Of a stretch of DNA of 40,020 nucleotides, positions 24,294 through 32,520 are shown in pieces. Source of the DNA: Bacteroidota bacterium (GTDB lineage Bacteria; Bacteroidota; Bacteroidia; Cytophagales; Cyclobacteriaceae); assembly GCA_947470895.1 (NCBI GenBank), contig CANIVF010000036.1:1-40020 (forward strand), read 5' to 3'. A model generated the notes under the pieces. The model was not told the DNA's origin. It did no database searches and saw only the letters and a program-made list of their open reading frames with translations. A program made the translations under genes and the position numbers. Positions within the stretch are counted from its first letter, which is position 1; every line of letters starts with the position of its first letter.

Positions 24294-25196
24294 ATGGAAA
24301 CCGTTTTATCAATACAAAAGCTTACCAAGAATTTCGGAAAGCTCTGCGCTGTTAATCACCTTGATCTTGAAGTATTACGTGGTCAGGTATTTGGCCTGCT
24401 TGGCCCCAATGGCAGTGGCAAGACCACTACTCTTGGAATGCTGATGGGGGTAGTTAATCTCACCTCAGGAAGTTTTTCCTGGTTTGGTGAAACGGCTACA
24501 CATCATACACGCAAGAAGATTGGTGCCGTATTGGAGCATCCGATTTTTTATCCTTACCTGAGTGGGCAAAAGAACCTCGAACTGAATGCGATGATAAAAG
24601 GTGCCGATCCTAAAAACATTGCTAAGGTTTTAGATACCGTAGAACTCACTGCGCGCAAAGATGATAAGTATCGCACCTACTCGTTGGGTATGAAGCAGCG
24701 ACTGGCTATTGCTTCTGCACTCGTGAGTGATCCTATTATTTTAATTTTGGATGAGCCTACTAACGGCTTAGATCCCATGGGTATTGCTGAGATACGCGAG
24801 ATCATTAAGAAGATTGCAGCCGAAGGTAAAACGATTATACTGGCTAGTCACTTGCTTGATGAAGTTCAAAAGGTGTGTACACACTTTGCTGTTTTAAAGA
24901 GAGGTACTTTGATGCATGTAGGGCCTGTGGATGATGTTGGAAAAGGAGAGGAGATTGTAGAAGTGCACGCCTATCATGATGATTTGGGCGTGTTGCTTCA
25001 GGAGTTTGTGGGAAGCGCCTCCATCAAGAGGGAGAGTGGATTGTATCAGGTGATGATGAAAGATGGATTTCACAGCAAAGACCTTAATCACTTTTTATTT
25101 GACAAGGGAATTGTCGCTTCGCACCTGGCTACACGGAAGAAAAGCCTGGAGAAGCAGTTTCTCGAAATTCTTTCAGACACCAGTCACAAAAGTTAA
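24294..25196 (+). CDS. ABC transporter ATP-binding protein
   Basis: A 300-residue cytoplasmic ATPase of the CcmA/BcrA-like export type. Walker A is GPNGSGKTT at residues 38-46, the ABC signature YSLGMKQRLAIASAL, Walker B ILILDEPTNGLDP, and the switch His in LASHLLDE. The C-terminal 90 residues form the variable regulatory region typical of drug- and lipid-export ATPases. It starts 18 bp after the third DUF4252 gene and precedes its permease by 24 bp, so it may belong to the sigma-controlled transcript. Confidence 0.95.
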   Translation: METVLSIQKLTKNFGKLCAVNHLDLEVLRGQVFGLLGPNGSGKTTTLGMLMGVVNLTSGSFSWFGETATHHTRKKIGAVLEHPIFYPYLSGQKNLELNAMIKGADPKNIAKVLDTVELTARKDDKYRTYSLGMKQRLAIASALVSDPIILILDEPTNGLDPMGIAEIREIIKKIAAEGKTIILASHLLDEVQKVCTHFAVLKRGTLMHVGPVDDVGKGEEIVEVHAYHDDLGVLLQEFVGSASIKRESGLYQVMMKDGFHSKDLNHFLFDKGIVASHLATRKKSLEKQFLEILSDTSHKS

Positions 25197-25220
25197 TCGT
25201 TCACGTCTTAGATAAAGTTT

Positions 25221-26039
25221 ATGCTTCACTTGCTGAAAATTGATCTTAAAAAACTGACCAGCTACCTCACCTTTTGGGTGATCTGCGGTTTGTATTTTCT
25301 AACGCTTGGCTTTACAACAGCCAGCGGCATGGAAATTTTAAAATGGCTTGCCAGTAAAGGTGCTGAATTTGGAGCGTCTATTAATATTAACCGGATTCCA
25401 TTATATCACTTCCCGGATATTTGGCAGAACCTGATTTGGATCAGCGGACTATTCAAGATTGTGTTGGCGGTGATGGTGGTGATTTCAATTACGAACGAAT
25501 ATCAATATCGTACGTTAAGGCAAAATATTATTGATGGACTCAGCCGGGGGGAGTTCTTAAAATCAAAGATCCTCACCAATGTTTTATTGAGCCTGATGAG
25601 TGTGGCTATGATCCTATCGATTGCGTTGATTACTGGATCTATTTACACTCCAGAAGTGGAGTGGGATTTTTTCTTCTTGGGTAGTGAATTTTTCTTCGCC
25701 TATTTTTTAGAAGTGTTTGCATTTCTTTCCTATGCGCTCATGTTGGGCGTGCTGGTGCAACGATCAGGACTTACCATTGTTTTGTTGATGTTATCCAACA
25801 TGATTGAAGCGATTATCAAGTTGAATATTTTCCGATCGGGTGGGGAAGAGCAAATCGGATGGCTGAAACAATTTTTCCCCTTAGAGTCTATTACCAACCT
25901 GGTGCCTCTTCCTTTTGCCCGTTATGCTTTTCAGGAGATTCAGGATTGTGTTACCTTTAGCGCTATTGCAATCGCTATTATATGGGCCATATTGTTCAAT
26001 TATTTCTCTTACCTTAAATTGAAAAAATCCGACATCTAG
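25221..26039 (+). CDS. ABC transporter permease (ABC-2 type)
   Basis: A 272-residue inner-membrane protein with about six hydrophobic segments. The first lies near residues 14-34 (YLTFWVICGLYFLTLGFTTA), and the last is followed by LFNYFSYLKLKKSDI. It has the ABC-2 family pattern of a cytoplasmic NEYQYRTLRQNIIDGLSRGEFLKSKI stretch after the second segment. It partners the ATPase just upstream. The transported substrate is unknown; peptide-antibiotic or lipid export is typical of this ATPase group. It is convergent with the DUF1080 gene, 3 bp apart. Confidence 0.93.
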   Translation: MLHLLKIDLKKLTSYLTFWVICGLYFLTLGFTTASGMEILKWLASKGAEFGASININRIPLYHFPDIWQNLIWISGLFKIVLAVMVVISITNEYQYRTLRQNIIDGLSRGEFLKSKILTNVLLSLMSVAMILSIALITGSIYTPEVEWDFFFLGSEFFFAYFLEVFAFLSYALMLGVLVQRSGLTIVLLMLSNMIEAIIKLNIFRSGGEEQIGWLKQFFPLESITNLVPLPFARYAFQEIQDCVTFSAIAIAIIWAILFNYFSYLKLKKSDI

Positions 26040-26042
26040 TTT

Positions 26043-26822
26043 TTAAAGATGTTTTATTCTCAAATTTTTGTATTGAACTTTCATGGGAGGGCCAACGTGC
26101 ACTTGCACACCGAGCAAGCCAGATAGTTTTCTATTTACTGCGTCTTCATCCGTTACATCACTCATTAAAACACCATTTATAAAGTGTTTCAATCTATTGC
26201 CTTTTACAATCAAATGGAACTCATTCCAGTCTTCACTTTTGATTACGGATTTTAATGAATCGGAGGTTCCCAATGATCCTGTTACGTTCAAACCTAACCA
26301 GGCATTATTCTTAATGTTATTACCGAACGATTCTTCCTTTTCAGGATTAGCTTGTGAAGTAATGGTAGCCTTTTGACCCCGATAAGCTAACGTAGTTCTT
26401 CCGCGTTCTTCATAATTTTGTCCCGTGTAGTTGATTTTTCCATCAATGTCTGCCTGGTAGCCCTTTAGTGCGAATGGTATTTCTTTCAGTTGTTCGCTGC
26501 GATAATTGATTCCTGAATTTCCATTTAGTGTAATATTACACGAACCTTTCAATTCAAAATCTTTGGTTACTCCTCCCCGCCAGATAATAAATGTATTGGT
26601 CTTTAGAAGGGTGGTGGGTGTCACCTCTCCGACCAGACAACCGTTTTCAACTCTCCAATAGGCAGGATCGCCATCCCAACCCTTCAATGTTTTGCCATCG
26701 AATATGTTGGTGAATCCTTTTTCGTTGGATTGATTTTGATTGCTGGTCATGCTGCTCGTGGTCAATATGATTAGTAACATCAAACCTATGTTGATCATTT
26801 TGAACGAGATTATGCGGATCAT
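26043..26822 (-). CDS. Exported DUF1080 (3-keto-disaccharide hydrolase-like) protein
   Basis: A 259-residue secreted protein of the LamG-like DUF1080 family, which includes 3-keto-disaccharide hydrolases. A signal sequence lies near residues 9-27 (MINIGLMLLIILTTSSMTS); the Met at codon 9 (position 26798) is an equally plausible start. The core has FTNIFDGKTLKGWDGDPAYWRVENGCLVGE, then LKGSCNITLNGNSGINYRSEQ, YQADIDG and a final GLLGVQVHVGPPMKVQYKNLRIKHL, all typical of the family. It probably acts on glycosides in the periplasm. No polysaccharide-utilisation genes lie near. Confidence 0.92.
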   Translation of the reverse strand: MIRIISFKMINIGLMLLIILTTSSMTSNQNQSNEKGFTNIFDGKTLKGWDGDPAYWRVENGCLVGEVTPTTLLKTNTFIIWRGGVTKDFELKGSCNITLNGNSGINYRSEQLKEIPFALKGYQADIDGKINYTGQNYEERGRTTLAYRGQKATITSQANPEKEESFGNNIKNNAWLGLNVTGSLGTSDSLKSVIKSEDWNEFHLIVKGNRLKHFINGVLMSDVTDEDAVNRKLSGLLGVQVHVGPPMKVQYKNLRIKHL

Positions 26823-26892
26823 ATTGAGTGGTATTAATGAATAGGAATTAAATATAGAAATTTTTACACTACTTTATCAATGTGTATGCACT

Positions 26893-27330
26893 TTACTTTG
26901 AACCCATCAGGAACTTAGCAAAGTGCTTGCTGGTAAATTGATAACCTCTATTCAAATAATATTGATGTGTGTCGGGTCTTTTCAGGTTACTGTTGAACAC
27001 AATTTTATAACATCCTTGTTCTTTGAAGTAAGTTTCTGCTTCAAGCAGAAGTTTAGTACCAACGCCAGTACCTCTCCGTTTTTCGTTCACACAAAATGAA
27101 ATAACTCTTCCCTCCGGAGCCGGCAGATGAAGAACATCATAGATGTGCAGGGCAATATATCCAACAACCTCTTCATCCTGTAAGGCAACCCATAGCAAAT
27201 AGGATGGTTGAGTATATCGCTGAATTCTTCTTTTCGCTTCAGATACTGAAACAGGATAATCCATTTGGTTTATGAGATCAGCAACGGCCGCGCTATCATT
27301 CGGTTGGGCAACTCGGATGTTAATTTTCAT
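26893..27330 (-). CDS. GNAT-family N-acetyltransferase
   Basis: A 145-residue cytoplasmic acetyltransferase. The acetyl-CoA-binding motif A is VISFCVNEKRRGTGVGTKLL (residues about 78-97), with the R/Q-x-x-G-x-G/A signature present as RRGTGVG. Motif B ends in HQYYLNRGYQF. The N-terminus (IRVAQPNDSAAVADLINQM) is typical of the family. The substrate is unknown. It lies 22 bp after the cation transporter gene on the same strand and is probably co-transcribed with it. Confidence 0.93.
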   Translation of the reverse strand: MKINIRVAQPNDSAAVADLINQMDYPVSVSEAKRRIQRYTQPSYLLWVALQDEEVVGYIALHIYDVLHLPAPEGRVISFCVNEKRRGTGVGTKLLLEAETYFKEQGCYKIVFNSNLKRPDTHQYYLNRGYQFTSKHFAKFLMGSK

Positions 27331-27352
27331 GGCGGTTGATTATGTAAAGAAA

Positions 27353-28009
27353 TTAATGATCATGATCGCAGCAGTGTTTGTTACTGGCAGCTTTTTCAAA
27401 ACATTCTTTCCCTTCCTGGTAAGAGAACCAGGCCAGACCTAATGTACCTAATGCATCTGCGTAGGTGAAGCCAGTGAGTTCATAAATTCCGCTTGAAGCG
27501 AGTAGTATGCAGGACATGTAGATGCACACTTTCGTACAGTTTGCATCGGCTAATATGGCATCGGACTGAAGTTGTTTTCCTGTTTTTATTTTTCCATAGA
27601 TCAGAATAAGCATGATGGCAATGGAGATCAGAGAAATGATAACTCCCCAACAGGTTGTTACTGGCTTGTGGCCGGAATACAGAACAACAAGTGAAGAGAC
27701 CAGTAGTGCGGCCACCAATATATAAAATGAAGTGCCTGTTACTTTCAATGCAGTTCTTTCAAAAATGCTGCGATTGCTTTCTGTGTTTTTTCTTATTCTT
27801 AACACCATCACCACTATACCCGTTCCTGAAACCAATTCAATAAAACTATCCACTCCAAAACCAAACAACGCTAACGTTTCATCTTCCAATCCAAACCAGG
27901 TTGCAATAATTCCTTCTGCCAGATTATACAAAATGGTAAAAACACCAAGTGCCAGGGCGATGTCGTATAACTTTTTTTCTTGGGCTGATGAAATGCTCAG
28001 AGAATCCAT
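27353..28009 (-). CDS. Cation-efflux (CDF-like) transporter
   Basis: A 218-residue membrane protein from ATG 28009 (MDSLSISSAQEKKL); a TTG nine codons earlier is less likely. Six hydrophobic segments match the cation diffusion facilitator membrane domain. Helix II contains GFGVDSFIELVSG and helix V SDAILADANCT, the positions of the family's metal-binding acidic residues, although the usual HxxxD pairs are altered. It lacks the cytoplasmic C-terminal domain of classic CDF proteins and ends in a Cys/His cluster (HCCDHDH), a likely metal-binding tail. A 43-nt palindrome lies about 58 bp upstream and may be an operator. Confidence 0.88.
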   Translation of the reverse strand: MDSLSISSAQEKKLYDIALALGVFTILYNLAEGIIATWFGLEDETLALFGFGVDSFIELVSGTGIVVMVLRIRKNTESNRSIFERTALKVTGTSFYILVAALLVSSLVVLYSGHKPVTTCWGVIISLISIAIMLILIYGKIKTGKQLQSDAILADANCTKVCIYMSCILLASSGIYELTGFTYADALGTLGLAWFSYQEGKECFEKAASNKHCCDHDH

Positions 28010-28326
28010 GCACGAAAAGTAAGTCGGCAAGGGCAAGACTCAAACAGATTTCGGTTAAATGTGATATTGTTGCAACCGTGATACACGAAAATCGTGCGGT
28101 GGATGCAACATGGTTTCAGCCACAGGTATATAAGGTACTTTTCAGCGATACAGGATGCGTATCGTTGTTTGGCAGGAATGCTTTACAATATTGTTGCACA
28201 AATGTGAAAAACGATTTGACATACTTAGCGTCAAATTGACTTACAAGAGTTTACATTCCCTGCCGTTTTGACTTTTCATAGCACTGGGAATGATGATTGT
28301 GGAGTTTAAAGTAACTCGCAAAATCC
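28010..28326. other. 317-bp divergent intergenic region
   Basis: This interval lies between the cation transporter (minus) and the Hsp20-like gene (plus). It holds the extended palindrome at 28068-28110 and a second TTGTTGCAC segment near 28187. A plus-strand open frame running from inside the transporter gene to 28239 is not supported as a gene. On the minus strand a near-consensus TACTTTTC occurs about 5 bp before the transporter ATG. Confidence 0.5.
28068..28110. repeat. 43-nt extended palindrome upstream of the cation transporter
   Basis: Outer arms TGTTGCA (28068-28074) and TGCAACA (28104-28110) enclose an inner perfect hairpin CACGA-AAA-TCGTG (28084-28096). The two share nearly the same centre (28089 and 28090), with partial CCG/CGG pairing between them. 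This nested dyad symmetry suggests an operator or cruciform; no U-tract follows, so it is not a normal terminator. Confidence 0.5.
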
Positions 28327-28710
28327 ATGAGAAGAAAAAGATTAGTTGGGGACGAAATAATTCAAAGCATCGATATCACAAATACATTGAATGGAGGGGT
28401 GTCGCAGCCTATGGTGAAACTTTCACAGCATCAGGACTTTCGTCAGATTGAAATGAAGGTTGCTGGCATGGTGGAAGAAAACATGCGTATAAAAATTAGC
28501 AACAACCAGTTAATTGTTTCTTTTGAGCGCACCCTGATATCGCGAGGTGAAACAATCTATGTTCCTCAGGTGGTTTACAATAAGCCAATACCCTATTTTG
28601 TAGATGCGAAAAATATTTGGGCTCAGTATGCAGAAGGTGTATTGACGATACAACTACCATTTAATGAACTGGCTAATGGGTATAGCCGTGATGTACCGAT
28701 TGAAAATTAA
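28327..28710 (+). CDS. Hsp20/alpha-crystallin-like small protein
   Basis: A 127-residue soluble protein. The central part (residues about 35-115) follows the alpha-crystallin/CS beta-sandwich pattern: a strand pair with IEMKVAGMVEENMRIKISNNQLIVSFE, a loop, and a terminal AEGVLTIQLPF that matches the conserved end strand of small heat-shock proteins. The usual C-terminal I-x-I/V extension is absent (it ends SRDVPIEN), and the N-terminal arm is short. It is possibly a divergent chaperone-like protein. It is convergent with the SDR gene, 13 bp away. Confidence 0.72.
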   Translation: MRRKRLVGDEIIQSIDITNTLNGGVSQPMVKLSQHQDFRQIEMKVAGMVEENMRIKISNNQLIVSFERTLISRGETIYVPQVVYNKPIPYFVDAKNIWAQYAEGVLTIQLPFNELANGYSRDVPIEN

Positions 28711-28723
28711 TCCGCAATTAATC

Positions 28724-29476
28724 TTATAATCCTTTTACACTCATTCCCCCGTCAACCAGAATGTTTTGTCCGGTGATGTAGCTGGACTTATCCATAGCCA
28801 GAAAGCAGGCTAACGCAGAAACTTCTTCAGGTTGCCCCACACGGCCCATGGGTGTGCGGGCAATTATTTTTTCGAAACGATCGGTTTCTGCCAGGACCGA
28901 TTGGGTCAGCGGTGTTTCGATATACCATGGTGAAATCGTATTTACCCGAATATGATCGGCACTCCACTCACCGGTAAGATGTTTGGTAAATTGAATGATG
29001 GATGCTTTGGTCATCCCGTAAGGTGATCCACTGGAGATATCAATACTTCCGGCCACAGAGGCGATATTAATCACACTGGCATTTCCTGATTTTTTAAGAA
29101 GAGGATAGCACCGTTGGGTGAGATCCATCATACTGAATAGATTGGTCTCAAAGAGCTTGCGGTATTCTTCTTCGCTGTATTCAATAAACTTTTTTCTTAC
29201 GTTGGTGCCTACGTTGTTTACCAACACATCAAGCTTGCCCCAGTTCTCTTCGATTTTTTTTGTGAGTGACTTACGCACTTCCGCATCGGTGAGATCACCC
29301 TCTATGGTAAAAAGGTTAGCTGAGTTTTTTAATTTACCTTGAATGCTTTTGGTGTTGCGTGCCAGCACCAACACTTCGGCACCGAGTTCGAGAAATTCAC
29401 GTGTGATGGCAAGGCCAATTCCTTTTGTGCCACCGGTTACTAATGCTTTTTTTCCTTGTAAAGACCAACTATTCAT
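28724..29476 (-). CDS. SDR-family oxidoreductase, tropinone-reductase-like
   Basis: A 250-residue classical short-chain dehydrogenase/reductase. The cofactor motif TGGTKGIG is at residues about 14-21, followed by the NNVGTN structural motif. The catalytic Ser lies in [16 protein letters not shown], and the Y-x-x-x-K motif is YGMTK. The C-terminal [32 protein letters not shown] and [17 protein letters not shown] are standard. The TGGTKGIG...[10 protein letters not shown] pattern is most like plant tropinone reductases and their bacterial homologues. Substrate is unknown. It follows the zinc-ribbon gene by 34 bp on the same strand. Confidence 0.94.
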   Translation of the reverse strand: MNSWSLQGKKALVTGGTKGIGLAITREFLELGAEVLVLARNTKSIQGKLKNSANLFTIEGDLTDAEVRKSLTKKIEENWGKLDVLVNNVGTNVRKKFIEYSEEEYRKLFETNLFSMMDLTQRCYPLLKKSGNASVINIASVAGSIDISSGSPYGMTKASIIQFTKHLTGEWSADHIRVNTISPWYIETPLTQSVLAETDRFEKIIARTPMGRVGQPEEVSALACFLAMDKSSYITGQNILVDGGMSVKGL

Positions 29477-29510
29477 TTGGTAGAGTTTTTATATGTGTGC
29501 TGTAAATAAA

Positions 29511-29876
29511 TTAAGCTTCTTTCTTTGTCACCAGCAGATACCAGTTCTTCTCCAGGGCAAGATAGCCCTGTTCATAACAAAAATGGTAAATCGCGCCTTC
29601 TTTCGTTACATACTGACTGGTTAAATAATTGAAATCAAAACCTTTTTCGTTCAGCTTATCGCGACTCACCTTTGTTTTGCCGGTGGTGTTTAGTTCAATC
29701 AATACTCTGCGGTTTTTGCGCAAAATGTTGGTCACGTTATTCATGTAGGCCGTTTCATCACGATTCAATTTGTTGTTGTACGACACCCGGCACTGGTCAG
29801 AACAAAACTTTTTGTCGGCTCTCCCTTTCATCTTGGCTCCACACTCTAAACACTCCTTTTCATCCTTTTTGATCAT
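29511..29876 (-). CDS. Small zinc-ribbon protein of unknown function
   Basis: A 121-residue protein. The N-terminus has a four-Cys zinc knuckle CLEC (Cys9, Cys12) and CSDQC (Cys25, Cys29), like the DUF2116 or MYM-type ribbons. A helical middle follows (YNNKLNRDETAYMNNVTNIL), then a C-terminal region with LNEKGFDFNYLTSQYVTKEGAIYHFCYEQGYLALEKNWYLLV. It is common in Bacteroidota but without known role. It is divergent from ssb across 185 bp, which contains three 10-bp repeats. Confidence 0.82.
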   Translation of the reverse strand: MIKKDEKECLECGAKMKGRADKKFCSDQCRVSYNNKLNRDETAYMNNVTNILRKNRRVLIELNTTGKTKVSRDKLNEKGFDFNYLTSQYVTKEGAIYHFCYEQGYLALEKNWYLLVTKKEA

Positions 29877-29910
29877 TTTTTAGGGGGTTTTAATGAGTTT
29901 ACTATCCGAT

Positions 29911-29940
29911 TATAAACGTTTATAAACGAATATAACCGAA
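29911..29940. repeat. Three tandem 10-bp direct repeats between the zinc-ribbon gene and ssb
   Basis: TATAAACGTT, TATAAACGAA and TATAACCGAA follow one another without gaps, and a weaker fourth copy AGTAATTGAA may follow. The period is about one helical turn, so all copies face the same side of the DNA. They lie 35 bp before the divergent zinc-ribbon start and about 120 bp before ssb. This is the layout of a cooperative operator. Confidence 0.6.
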
Positions 29941-30061
29941 AGTAATTGAATAACATACGACTGTCGTTTGGAGGCCCCCACACCTTTGCATCGTCAATCG
30001 GAAACAAACCCGGTGACAGCAATTTCGGAAAATCAATTTTTAACAATCAAACCAAACAATT

Positions 30062-30400
30062 ATGAAAAGTTTAAGAAACAGTGTTCAGTTAATCGGTCGT
30101 TTAGGTAAAGACCCTGAAGTGAAAACAGTAGGAAAGAGCCAGAAGGCAACGTTCTCGATCGCCACATCCGACAGCTACAAGAATGCAAAAGGCGAGAAGG
30201 TGGACGACACACAATGGCATAATATTGTGATCTGGGGCCAGCTTGCAGAGGTGGCACAGAAGTACCTAAAAAAGGGAATGGAGGTTTGCGTGGAAGGCAA
30301 GCTGATGCATCGCGATTATGAAACCGATAAGGGCGAAAAAAGATTTATTACTGAAATCAACGTGAACGATTTGCTCATGCTGGGCGGAAAGCAGAAATAA
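30062..30400 (+). CDS. ssb: Single-stranded DNA-binding protein, short form
   Basis: A 112-residue SSB with the OB fold clearly present: LIGRLGKDPEVKTVGKSQKATFSIATSD, then DTQWHNIVIWGQLAEVAQKYLKKGMEVCVEGKL and RFITEINVNDLLMLGG. It ends at GGKQK and lacks both the Gly/Pro-rich linker and the acidic tip (DDDIPF type) through which canonical SSB recruits partners. The core should bind ssDNA as a tetramer, but recruitment functions should be missing. It may be a second SSB, as in competence or mobile-element systems. A near-consensus -7 element (CACCTTTG) lies upstream near 29979, and a strong terminator follows. Confidence 0.93.
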   Translation: MKSLRNSVQLIGRLGKDPEVKTVGKSQKATFSIATSDSYKNAKGEKVDDTQWHNIVIWGQLAEVAQKYLKKGMEVCVEGKLMHRDYETDKGEKRFITEINVNDLLMLGGKQK

Positions 30401-30420
30401 TCCGCTCAACCTTAAGCGCA

Positions 30421-30454
30421 AAAAAGGTCGCCTCAGTGAGGTGACCTTTTTTTG
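30421..30454 (+). terminator. Intrinsic terminator of ssb
   Basis: GGTCGCCTC (30427-30435) pairs with GAGGTGACC (30439-30447) with one G-U pair, around the loop AGT. It is preceded by A6 and followed by T7, so the stem extends through A-T pairs. It lies 20 bp past the ssb stop. Confidence 0.9.
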
Positions 30455-30523
30455 TTTTCGACCACCAGTTTGTTCCGTCATCATATCCGTTTAAAAACCT
30501 CGTTCTAATCCATGTCTATTGAT

Positions 30524-30531
30524 TACTTTTG
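30524..30531 (+). promoter_or_regulatory. -7 element TACTTTTG immediately before the BatA-like gene
   Basis: This is an exact TAnnTTTG match, ending only 2 bp before the ATG at 30534 and 5 bp before the ATG at 30537. If used, transcription would start at or within a few bases of the start codon, giving a leaderless or near-leaderless mRNA. Confidence 0.5.
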
Positions 30532-30536
30532 TGATG

Positions 30537-32507
30537 ATGAGTTTCAACTATCCGATGTTTCTATGGGCGCTCACGGCTCTCGCCATACCCATCATCATCC
30601 ATCTTTTTAATTTTCGCAAAACCACGAAGGTTTATTTTTCCAATATTAAATTCCTGAAGCAGGTAAAGCAGGAGACTACCCAAAAACGAAAGCTGAAGAA
30701 ATACCTCGTGCTGGCGTCCAGGCTTCTGTTCTTATTTTTTCTTGTGCTCGCCTTTGCGCAGCCATTTTTTCCAGCCCGCGAGCAACTCAGTTCGCAACGA
30801 AATATCACGATCTACCTCGACAACTCCTTCAGCATGTCGGCACCGGTGGAAGGAAAGATTCGTGCTTTGGATGCCGGGGTGAGTTTTGTGAGAGAGATTG
30901 TAGAATTGTTTCCACCGGAAACGCGCTTCAAACTGTTGACGAACGATTTTGCTCCGTTTTCAAACTCATTCAAATCTGGTTCTGAAATTATTGATCAACT
31001 TTCGCAAGTGCGTCACTCGCCCATCAGTCGCACACTCGATGAAATCACCAGGCGCATTGGCGAATCGGGCAGCACGGTGTTCTGGGTTTCTGATTTTCAA
31101 AAATCTACCCTCGGCAATGAAATTGTGATCGACTCCACCTGGCAATTGCGATTGGTGCCCGTAGAGTATGATAAGCTCTCCAACGTATTTGTGGATTCTG
31201 TCTTTCTCGATAATCCATTTGTGATTGGTGGTGAAAAAAATTCGGTGCGTGTGCGCTTGCGCAATGAAGGCCCACGCACGCTCGATGGGTTAGTTACCCG
31301 ACTTGCCATTAATGGTGTGCAGGCAGCAACTACTTCGGTAACCATACAACCCAATAGTTTTGTAGAGACTTCGTTTGATTTGTCGGGGTCGCTGCTAGGG
31401 TATAACGAAGCCGTATTCAGCTTCAGCGATTTCCCGGTAAGTTTTGACAATGAGTTTTACTTCACACTCAACTATTCGGGCAAATTAAGAGTGATAGAAA
31501 TAAAGCCAGAGGCTACCACCACCTTCATCGAAAAAGTATATGGCAATCGCCAGCTTTTTGATTTCAGATCGTATTCCGTAAAGAACATCGATTACAGTTT
31601 GCTCGATGGTGCCGATCTGGTGGTAGTGAATGGCCTTAATAAAATTGAATCATCGTTGAATGCTGCGCTGGAATCGTATAGCAACAAAGGAAGTTTGTTG
31701 GTGGTAAGTGGCGCACAGCCTGATCTGGATTCCTATAAAAAACTATTGCGATTGTCGGATCTTAAGAAAGTAGAAAAGACAGAGATGGAAGAACTTGACC
31801 GTCCTGATTTCCGAAATCCATTTTTTGAAAATGTGTTTGAAGAAAAGACTTCGGCTCTTGCTATGCCACGCGCAAAGCGAATGTTGGACTGGGGTGTTGA
31901 TCGCTCTGCTATTCTGAGATTCAAAAATGGCACGCCTTATTTATCACGCTTTGGTAATACGTTTGTGATGGCCAGCCCGCTGGAAAAGGGTGCCACTGAT
32001 TTTTTCAACAACGCCCTATTTGTTCCGGTGATGTATCGCATCGCATCCACAGGAAAGAAAGCAGAAAGTAAACCTTACTTCTATCTCTCTTCTTCACTCG
32101 TCACTGTGGCCACCGACAGCCTGGTAGGTGAGGAGCCGGCAAAGTTAATTGGCCAACAGGAGTTGGTGCCTTCGCAACGCAGAATGGGCGACAAGCTTTT
32201 GCTTGAGATTCCACGCTTCTCTGTGAGTCAGGGTTTCTATCACGTCACCCACAGGCGCGACACCCTTGATCTGGTTGCCTTTAACCTTGATAAAAAGGAA
32301 TCCCTATTAGGGCATTTTAGTGCGGAAGAAATAAAAATTTCATTGGGAGGTGGCGATCACATTTCGATTTTTAAGGCATCTTCTACCGAAACTTTCAGCA
32401 ACGAAATAAAAGACAGATATTTGGGCACGCCTGTATGGAAGTATGCCCTGATTCTGGCGCTGTTTTTCCTGCTGGCAGAAGTTCTATTGATCCGGTTTTT
32501 AAAATGA
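30537..32507 (+). CDS. BatA/aerotolerance-type membrane protein with vWA domain
   Basis: A 656-residue protein from ATG 30537 (MSFNYPMFLWALTALAIPII), the start typical of the family; the in-frame ATGs at 30519 and 30534 are less likely. The N-terminal BatA domain has two membrane helices (residues about 5-22 and 55-75), with IIHLFNFRKTTKVYFSNIKFL between them. A von Willebrand A-like domain follows, with MIDAS-type DNSFSMS (Asp-x-Ser-x-Ser) and SDFQKST. A long periplasmic-type beta-rich region then leads to a C-terminal helix (WKYALILALFFLLAEVLLIRFL). It is probably a membrane scaffold. It leads the collinear block with the dihydroorotase homologue, DUF4199 genes and GT2. Confidence 0.92.
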   Translation: MSFNYPMFLWALTALAIPIIIHLFNFRKTTKVYFSNIKFLKQVKQETTQKRKLKKYLVLASRLLFLFFLVLAFAQPFFPAREQLSSQRNITIYLDNSFSMSAPVEGKIRALDAGVSFVREIVELFPPETRFKLLTNDFAPFSNSFKSGSEIIDQLSQVRHSPISRTLDEITRRIGESGSTVFWVSDFQKSTLGNEIVIDSTWQLRLVPVEYDKLSNVFVDSVFLDNPFVIGGEKNSVRVRLRNEGPRTLDGLVTRLAINGVQAATTSVTIQPNSFVETSFDLSGSLLGYNEAVFSFSDFPVSFDNEFYFTLNYSGKLRVIEIKPEATTTFIEKVYGNRQLFDFRSYSVKNIDYSLLDGADLVVVNGLNKIESSLNAALESYSNKGSLLVVSGAQPDLDSYKKLLRLSDLKKVEKTEMEELDRPDFRNPFFENVFEEKTSALAMPRAKRMLDWGVDRSAILRFKNGTPYLSRFGNTFVMASPLEKGATDFFNNALFVPVMYRIASTGKKAESKPYFYLSSSLVTVATDSLVGEEPAKLIGQQELVPSQRRMGDKLLLEIPRFSVSQGFYHVTHRRDTLDLVAFNLDKKESLLGHFSAEEIKISLGGGDHISIFKASSTETFSNEIKDRYLGTPVWKYALILALFFLLAEVLLIRFLK

Positions 32508-32520
32508 TCATATCGACCTC

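Noticed and set aside
27949-28239. A 96-codon plus-strand open frame
   Set aside because: It starts antisense inside the cation transporter and crosses the palindrome at 28068-28110; composition is not protein-like.
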